A stretch of 12,234 bases of DNA from Desulforamulus profundi (GTDB lineage Bacteria; Bacillota_B; Desulfotomaculia; Desulfotomaculales; Desulfotomaculaceae): positions 13,387 through 25,620 of the forward strand of contig NZ_AWQQ01000034.1 in the NCBI RefSeq assembly GCF_002607855.1. Reading direction: 5' to 3'. Of this stretch, positions 7,389-12,234 are shown piece by piece. Numbering within the stretch: position 1 is the stretch's first letter; each line of letters opens with the position of its first letter. The notes beneath the pieces are model-generated. The model saw nothing but the letters and a program-made list of their open reading frames with translations, ran no database searches and was not told where the DNA came from. A program made the translations under genes and the position numbers.

Positions 7389-10020
7389 TTATTTAAATTG
7401 CCCCTCCACCACGGAAACCGCTTTATCAATGGCTTCCTGTAGTTTGGCGGGGTCCTTGCCGCCGGCCTGGGCCATGTCCGGCCTGCCGCCGCCGCCGCCG
7501 CCGACCATTTTGGCGATTTCCTTCACCAGGTTGCCGGCATGCAGGCCACGTCCCAGCAGGTCCTTTGTGACAGCCGCCACCAGGTTCACTTTCTCACCGG
7601 CCACACTGCCCAGCAGAATGACGCCGGTTCCCATCTTATCCCGCAGCATGTCTACCATGCTCCGCAAATGATCCATATCCGGTGCGGCCACCACTGAAGC
7701 AAGGACAGGCACACCGTTAACTTGTTTCACCTTGGCCAGGATTTCCTGCACCTCGGACCTGGCCAGTTTACCCCGGAGGCTTCAATTTCCTGCTCCAGGG
7801 CTTTGTTCTGCTGCACCAGCGCCTCAACCCGGCGCACCAGTTCATGGACGGGACTCTTTACAACGGCGCCGATTTCCTGCAGCTGCTCTTCTTTGGCCTC
7901 CAGGACCTTCAACACACCCGGTCCGGTGACAGCTTCGATGCGGCGCAGCCCGGCACCGATGCTGGTTTCGTTGACAATCTTAAACAATCCCACTTCGGCG
8001 GTGGAGGTTAAGTGCGTACCGCCGCAGAGTTCCAGGCTGTAATCTCCCATCTTAACAACCCGTACCTCTTTGCCGTACTTTTCTCCGAAAAGGGCGGCAG
8101 CACCCATTTCTTTGGCTTTAGACAGGGAGGTTTCAAATATGTCAATGGGCAGGTTGGACATTACGGCGCCATTTACCAGTTCCTCAATACGCCGCAGTTC
8201 CTCCGGCGTGACCGCAGCATAATGAGTAAAGTCAAAACGCAGGCGGTCGGGCTCCACCAGCGATCCGGCCTGGTTGACATGGTCCCCCAGCACCTCCTTT
8301 AGCGCCTTGTGCAGCAGGTGGGTGGCGGAGTGGTTGCGGGCGGTATCCTGCCGGCGTGCGCAGTCCACCATGGCCTTCACGGAATCGTGACGCTTGAGGA
8401 TGCCGGAGAGCACCTTGCCCCGGTGAACGATAAGACCTTCTACCGGTTTGTTGACCGAAGTGATTTCAACTTCCAGGTCGGGACCCCGTAAAACCGCATG
8501 ATCCGCCACCTGCCCGCCGGATTCGGCATAACAGGGGGTGACATCCAGAATAATTTCTACCTCTTCCCCGGCCACGGCAGAAAGTTCCTGCAGGCCGTCC
8601 TTTAGCAGTGCCAGTACGTTGGAATCGGTTTCCAGGGTGCCGTAGCCCATAAAGCGGGTTTCCCCCAGTTCTTCCCGCAGGCTTTGTACAATACGCCCCG
8701 CTCGGATAAATACTCGGTCTCCTGCCGGGCACTGCGGGCCCGTTTCCGCTGTTCTTCCATGGCGGCGGCAAAACCGTCTTCATCTACGGTCAGACCCTGT
8801 TCGGCTGCGATCTCCTGGGTCAGTTCCAACGGGAAACCAAAGGTATCGTATAATCGAAAGGCATCCTGGCCGGTAATTTCACTGACGCCGCCAGCCTTTG
8901 CCTCATTGATCAGGGCAGACAAAATGTCGCTGCCGGCGGCCAGGGTTTCCAGGAATCTCTCTTCCTCGGTGCGGATCACCCGCAGCACATGCTCGCTTTT
9001 CTGCTGCAGCTCCGGATAGGCGTCTTTCATTTGCGTAATGACGGCCTGTGACACTTTATAAAGGAATGGCTCATGCACCCCCAGCACCCGGCCGAAACGT
9101 ACAGCCCGGCGCAGCAGGCGGCGAATGACATAGCCCCGGCCTTCATTACCCGGCAGTGCCCCGTCACTGACGGCAAAGGTAACAGCCCGGCAGTGGTCGG
9201 CAATCACCTTCAGGGCCAGGTCAATTTTACTGTCCTGGCCGTATTTTTGCCCTGCCAGGTCGGCGGTAAAGTCCATGATTTCCCGAAATAAGTCGGTGTC
9301 AAAGTTGGATGCAACCCCCTGCAGAACAGAGGCAACCCGCTCCAAACCCATGCCGGTGTCGATGCCTTTATTCTCCAGAGGAGAATAATTGCCTTCTTCA
9401 TCCCGGAAGAATTGGATAAAGACCAGGTTCCAGATTTCCAGGAAGCGGTCACAATCGCAGCCTACCTGGCAGTCCGGTGAACCGCAGCCCCTGGATTCCC
9501 CTAAATCAACATAGATTTCCGAACAGGGGCCGCAGGGACCCACGCCAATCTCCCAGAAGTTGGTGTCTTTGCCCATGCGAACAATCCGTTCCGCCGGCAC
9601 GCCCACCTCTTTGTTCCATATTTTAAAGGCTTCATCATCATCCAGGTAAATGGTGATCCAGAGTTTTTCTTTAGGTAAATTCAGGTATTCGGTAACAAAT
9701 TCCCAGGCCCAGGGAATGGCGCTTTCCTTAAAGTAATCACCAAAGGAGAAATTCCCTAACATTTCAAAAAAGGTATGGTGTCTGGCCGTCCGCCCAACGG
9801 ATTCGATATCCGGGGTGCGGATGCACTTCTGGCAGGTGGTTACTCTTTTATATTCCGGCACCGCTTGTCCTGTAAAGAAGGGTTTGAAGGGAACCATCCC
9901 CGCAGCGGTCCAGAGAATACTGGGGTCATTATGCGGGATAAGGGATGCGCTGGGCAGAATCCGGTGGCCCCGCTCCTTAAAAAATTTAAGATATTTTTCC
10001 CTGATTTCTTTTCCGGTCAT
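7389..10020 (-). CDS. alaS: Alanyl-tRNA synthetase (two frameshifts)
   Basis: This essential class II enzyme charges tRNA-Ala and edits mischarged Ser/Gly. Restoring one base at each of two breaks gives 877 residues, the normal length. The catalytic domain opens [18 protein letters not shown], with [15 protein letters not shown] and [20 protein letters not shown] following. The editing domain has [11 protein letters not shown] and [13 protein letters not shown] metal motifs. The C-terminal DHHA1 region carries [15 protein letters not shown], encoded by a (GCC)6 run at 7485-7502. Break 1 is in the four C of 8696-8699 (- strand: ...EYLSERG, then [19 protein letters not shown]). Break 2 is in the four C of 7771-7774 (...LEQEIEASG, then [15 protein letters not shown]). 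Both need one extra G on the coding strand. AGGAGG lies 12 bases before ATG 10020 and 9 bases before an in-frame TTG at 10023, so either may be the start. No T-box leader is visible. Confidence 0.96.
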
Positions 10021-10095
10021 CAACGTAATATACCTCCTAGCTGGTGAATAACCCGGTTAAACGACATAAAAGCACAAATACTTTCAAATATTTAT

Positions 10096-10124
10096 ATCTT
10101 ATAGTAATTTTATGTAGTGGTCAA
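10096..10124 (-). promoter_or_regulatory. Candidate sigma-A promoter of alaS
   Basis: On the - strand TTGACC (10119-10124) and TAAGAT (10096-10101) are 17 bases apart. The predicted start leaves an AT-rich leader of roughly 65-70 bases before alaS, too short for a T-box riboswitch. Confidence 0.6.
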
Positions 10125-10134
10125 GGATGCTTGC

Positions 10135-10191
10135 GGGTCATGCTTTGGGGTCCAGTAATAAATAAAAATAACAAGCAACATGACCCCAAAG
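10135..10191. repeat. Complementary blocks with mutually exclusive pairing
   Basis: Just upstream of the alaS promoter, CTTTGGGGTC (10143-10152) is complementary to GACCCCAAAG (10182-10191), a 10-bp stem with a 29-base loop. The overlapping CATGACCC (10179-10186) is also complementary to GGGTCATG (10135-10142). The two pairings cannot coexist. There is no T run on either side, so it is not a standard terminator. It may be the 3' end structure of the permease transcript or an operator. Confidence 0.55.
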
Positions 10192-10240
10192 AAATACCCC
10201 TTAGTCTAACAACTAGACCCAACAGAAATACCCCTAAGGC
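10182..10240. repeat. Two-copy imperfect direct repeat, 34-base period
   Basis: The 25-base segments at 10182-10206 and 10216-10240 match at 21 positions, sharing a core AGAAATACCCCT, and are separated by TAACAACTA. The second copy runs over the stop codon of the permease gene. They could be paired protein-binding sites or a local duplication. The function is unknown. Confidence 0.6.
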
Positions 10241-11271
10241 GAGTTTAATTTCGCCCAGGTAAAGGAAACCAGGATACGTGCGATGGCGGCCAGGGGGACC
10301 GCCAGGAGCATGCCGGCAATGCCAAACAGGTGGCCGCCGGCCAGCAGTGCGATAATAATGGCCAGAGGATGGAGCCCCACGCTGTTTCCCAAAATCTTTG
10401 GTGAAATAACGGTTCCTTCCAATTGTTGAATCACAAAGACCGCAATGATCACCTTGAGGGCCAGCCATTTGGACTGCAGCAAGGCCAGGGCCACCGCAGG
10501 AACAGCGCCGATCAGGGGTCCGAAATAGGGAATCAGTTCGGCCAGACCGGCGATGATCCCCAGCATGGTGGCAAACTCCAGACCAATGAAAATAAAGGCC
10601 AGGCTGGTTAAAACCCCCACAATAAACACCACGGTCAAGTGGCCCCGAATGAAGCTGGCAAAAACATGGTCGATTTCTTTGGCCAGGTATAAAACATCCT
10701 CGGTCCATTCCCTGGGAACTTGGGAAATTCCCCATTTTTTCAGATGTTCTAAATCTTTCATGATATAAAAGGCCAGCACAGGAGCCAGGGCAAAATTAAA
10801 CAGGTTTGCTAACAGAGCCAGCAGAAAGTCCATAACATTTCGAACCACCTCCAATAACCGTAATTCTGCCCAGCGGATGCGTTCATCCACGATTTGATGC
10901 ACCCCGGGGGGCATGGTGCTGTCCGCAAACCGCTGCTGAACGTTTCGGACGATCCCTTCCACCTGGTCCGTATAAACCGGAATACTCTCTACCAGAGTTT
11001 CTAATTGATTAACCATCCTGGGAACTCCGTACATTAACAGGCTGGTCACCACAATGATGACACCCAGGTAAAGGATTAAAATTGCCGCAACCCTTTGGGA
11101 ACCCCTTTTCTCCATGCGACCTACCAGAGGGTTCAGCAGGTAAACAAGAACAATGGCCAGGATGAAGGGCAGAAACAATTGCCGTACCAGGTAAAGAAAA
11201 TAAATGATCAGACTCATTAATAAAACAAGAAAAAGGTAGCGGTAGGTACGCTTTTCCTTCCACCAGGACAT
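10234..11271 (-). CDS. AI-2E family transporter (YrrI-like permease)
   Basis: This is a polytopic membrane protein of 345 residues in the AI-2E family, whose members include the E. coli TqsA exporter, the B. subtilis YrrI protein and Na+/Li+ antiporter-like proteins; the substrate here cannot be told. Two N-terminal helices (YLFLVLLMSLIIYFLYLV and FILAIVLVYLLNPLVG) come first, then a helix around residues 63-82, a soluble stretch with paired helices, and the C-terminal helical block. The family signature GLAELIPYFGPLIGAVPA is followed by LEGTVISPKILGNSVGLHPL and GIAGMLLAVPLAAI. ATG 11271 has GGGAGGAG close upstream. The gene precedes alaS, as in many Firmicutes, but a promoter for alaS and about 210 bases lie between. 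It shows no frame errors. Confidence 0.93.
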   Translation of the reverse strand: MSWWKEKRTYRYLFLVLLMSLIIYFLYLVRQLFLPFILAIVLVYLLNPLVGRMEKRGSQRVAAILILYLGVIIVVTSLLMYGVPRMVNQLETLVESIPVYTDQVEGIVRNVQQRFADSTMPPGVHQIVDERIRWAELRLLEVVRNVMDFLLALLANLFNFALAPVLAFYIMKDLEHLKKWGISQVPREWTEDVLYLAKEIDHVFASFIRGHLTVVFIVGVLTSLAFIFIGLEFATMLGIIAGLAELIPYFGPLIGAVPAVALALLQSKWLALKVIIAVFVIQQLEGTVISPKILGNSVGLHPLAIIIALLAGGHLFGIAGMLLAVPLAAIARILVSFTWAKLNSP

Positions 11272-11322
11272 AGGCTCCTCCCTTATACTGCCATCATTGA
11301 AATTCTATCCTGAAAATCGATA

Positions 11323-11405
11323 GTTCCTTTGGGTAGGGTGTTATCCATTGCTTACTCCAATGCTCCACAAGTCGTTCACTATGGATAACACCCTACCCGG
11401 GGAAC
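11323..11405. repeat. 83-bp inverted-repeat element
   Basis: A perfect 18-bp inverted repeat (GGGTAGGGTGTTATCCAT at 11331-11348 and its complement at 11381-11398) encloses 32 bases. It extends outwards by GTTCC/GGAAC (11323-11327 and 11401-11405) past a small internal loop. The element contains no ORF and no T run. It resembles a miniature transposon or fused insertion-sequence ends, or possibly a long RNA hairpin. No target-site duplication is evident at the flanks. Confidence 0.7.
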
Positions 11406-11468
11406 ACTTTCGTCCTCTGCTGGTGCCGCGTTGATTGCATGAATGTCTAATAAGATTTGTAGAGTACT

Positions 11469-11496
11469 AAAAAAGTGAGGACTCGTGTCCCCACTC
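11469..11496 (-). terminator. Terminator after the YtxH-like gene
   Basis: On the - strand AGTG-g-GGAC pairs with GTCC-t-CACT around a 4-base loop (11475-11496) and is followed by TTTTTT. It ends the two-gene unit of the zinc-ribbon and YtxH-like proteins. Confidence 0.85.
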
Positions 11497-11502
11497 CTTG
11501 AT

Positions 11503-11679
11503 TTACTTCATCATGTCGCTGACTCTCTTAGTCATGCCCTTCATCATTCTTTGCGCCCGGCGTCCGGCTTGCCGGGTGGTGCCCAGAAGCATTCGCTCAG
11601 GTTTTCTTTGCGGTCTGATAATCATTCCCAGAGCTGCTCCCAACAGGCTGCCGGTGATAATACCCCTCCAAAATCCCAT
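11503..11679 (-). CDS. Small YtxH-like membrane protein
   Basis: This is a 58-residue protein starting at ATG 11679 with GGGGGTG 7 bases upstream. It has one N-terminal glycine-spaced membrane helix (GIITGSLLGAALGMII), then a basic cytoplasmic tail rich in Arg, Lys and Met (RKPERMLL, RRAQRMMKGMTKR). This layout is that of short YtxH/gas-vesicle-GvpP-like proteins common in Firmicutes. The function is unknown. It sits 21 bases after the zinc-ribbon gene and is followed by a terminator, so the two likely form an operon. Confidence 0.75.
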   Translation of the reverse strand: MGFWRGIITGSLLGAALGMIIRPQRKPERMLLGTTRQAGRRAQRMMKGMTKRVSDMMK

Positions 11680-11700
11680 TTCTATTCACCCCCTAAGACT

Positions 11701-11874
11701 TTAATATAAGCCTGTATTATGCGGGTCAAAGGCAACCAGACTGCCGTCCTCGACCACTTCAAATATGTCTACACCTTCTCTGTTCATCCGGAATTCCACG
11801 CAGCAATCCCAGCAGTAATACTGGTCTATCCCGACCTTGCCGGTGGCTTTCCCCCCACAAACCGGGCAGTTCAC
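11701..11874 (-). CDS. Small zinc-ribbon protein
   Basis: This is a 57-residue soluble protein. It starts at GTG 11874 with GAGGGGG 8 bases upstream and ends in TAA at 11701-11703. An N-terminal CPVCG knuckle (Cys3, Cys6) and a second YYCWDCC cluster form a likely treble-cysteine zinc ribbon of about 25 residues. A short beta-rich tail follows (GVDIFEVVEDGSLVAFDPHN). No catalytic domain is present. The role is unknown; RNA/DNA binding or protein contact is usual for such folds. The gene lies upstream of the YtxH-like gene, and an intron ends 126 bases before its start. Confidence 0.75.
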   Translation of the reverse strand: MNCPVCGGKATGKVGIDQYYCWDCCVEFRMNREGVDIFEVVEDGSLVAFDPHNTGLY

Positions 11875-11922
11875 AAAACAGGCCCCCTCAAAATCAATTT
11901 CTTACTGTCAATTATTATTGCC

Positions 11923-11951
11923 ATTAAAAAAAGTAAAAATGCGCCTTACAA
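11923..11951 (-). promoter_or_regulatory. Weak candidate promoter of the zinc-ribbon/YtxH unit
   Basis: On the - strand TTGTAA (11946-11951) and TTTAAT (11923-11928) are 17 bases apart, about 50 bases before the GTG start. The match is modest. Confidence 0.35.
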
Positions 11952-12000
11952 CAATTTGCAGTTAGAAAATAAACCCAACGAATCACTTAAAAACTTTAAG

Positions 12001-12234
12001 GTCGAGTAGATGCGCGTCTCTCCAGCTTTAGGAGCACTTTGTTTTCCCGGTTTCTCCCCGTTTCCTCTGGGAGTGTCACAATATTTGCTCCATGGCTGAA
12101 TTGAGCACGCACCCCTCACAGAACCGTGCTGGCGCGATTAACGCACACGGCTCCTCATATCAACATTTACAGATATAGCCAATTTCTGTTTTAAGCTTGT
12201 AGATGTTAACATAGGTTTTGGGCCGAGGAATAGG
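12001..12234 (-). mobile_element. Group II intron, 3' end (continues beyond the window)
   Basis: This is the 3' part of a self-splicing retroelement on the - strand. Domain V (12121-12153) folds as expected: nine pairs GAGCCGUGU/GCACGGUUC, a 2-base CA bulge, four pairs GCGU/GCGC and a 5-base loop. Domain VI follows and closes with GUGCGUG/CGCGCAU, then CUACUCGAC, placing a bulged branch-point A 7 bases from the 3' end. The boundary is predicted between 12001 and 12000. Domain VI carries an extra structured insertion of about 90 bases. Sequence upstream of domain V (12154-12234) has no recognisable reverse-transcriptase motif; the encoded protein, if any, lies outside the window. Confidence 0.75.
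12121..12153 (-). ncRNA. Group II intron domain V
   Basis: This is the 33-nucleotide catalytic hairpin. It begins GAGCCGUG, ends CACGGUUC and has a two-nucleotide bulge at the canonical place. This is the most conserved part of any group II intron and anchors the mobile-element call. Confidence 0.8.

Noticed and set aside
7485..7503. (GCC)6 trinucleotide run as a variable repeat locus
   Set aside because: It encodes the conserved glycine-rich [12 protein letters not shown] motif of AlaS, so the run is explained by protein constraint.
7741..8720. Programmed frameshifting in alaS
   Set aside because: There is no slippery heptamer with a downstream structure. Two shifts of the same kind in G runs of an essential gene, plus indels in neighbouring genes, fit base-calling errors better.
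10021..10233. T-box riboswitch upstream of alaS
   Set aside because: No AGGGTGGNACCGCG-type T-box sequence or terminator/antiterminator pair is present, and the leader after the likely promoter is only about 70 bases.
1..12234. CRISPR array, defence island or biosynthetic cluster
   Set aside because: No regular direct repeats with spacers were seen, and no cas, nuclease or defence or biosynthetic signature genes. The content is housekeeping, sensory and small hypothetical genes.
12154..12234. C-terminus of an intron-encoded reverse transcriptase
   Set aside because: Short - strand frames are open here, but none shows maturase, HNH or reverse-transcriptase motifs in the 27 codons available.

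Overview
The window looks like chromosomal core DNA from a Gram-positive, probably spore-forming member of the Clostridia. The gene content and protein style suggest a Desulfotomaculum or Peptococcaceae relative, but that genus-level guess is an inference. Support comes from the Firmicutes order AI-2E permease - alaS - ireB - ruvX - DUF1292, strong AGGAGG-type ribosome sites, and a sporulation-type PAS histidine kinase. Apart from the kinase on the + strand, every gene reads on the - strand.

Layout from left to right. Positions 1-338 hold no recognisable gene. A PAS-PAS histidine kinase (339-1832, +) converges on a two-gene unit: a transmembrane methyl-accepting chemotaxis protein (2195-3765, -) followed by a small MazG-like hypothetical (1929-2177, -). 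A hairpin lies between the convergent units. Next come a VanW/G5 cell-envelope protein (3903-5385, -), a DUF1292 protein (5466-5735, -), ruvX (5836-6249, -), a 42-residue half-ferredoxin-like ORF (6266-6395, -), ireB (6437-6696, -), an unrecognised Pro-rich protein (6894-7265, -), alaS (7389-10020, -) and an AI-2E family permease (10234-11271, -). Upstream are two small genes, a YtxH-like membrane protein (11503-11679, -) and a zinc-ribbon protein (11701-11874, -). The right edge (12001-12234, -) holds the 3' end of a group II intron: domain V, an enlarged domain VI and the 3' splice boundary.

The most important feature is the state of the genes. Five of them (the chemotaxis protein, the VanW protein, the half-ferredoxin, ireB and alaS, the last one twice) are each broken by single-base indels. 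Correcting each by one base restores a full-length family protein. Most of the indels sit in short G/C runs, and alaS is essential, so sequencing or assembly error is the best explanation rather than decay or programmed frameshifting. The ORFs should be read as intact genes with errors.

Functionally the central block is housekeeping: alanyl-tRNA charging, RNA/Holliday-junction processing and the IreB envelope-stress regulator. It is flanked by sensory genes (kinase, chemoreceptor). No new defence or biosynthetic system is evident. The less explained items are the half-ferredoxin mini-gene, the compact 83-bp inverted-repeat element at 11323-11405, the odd repeat block between the permease and alaS, and the expanded domain VI of the intron.
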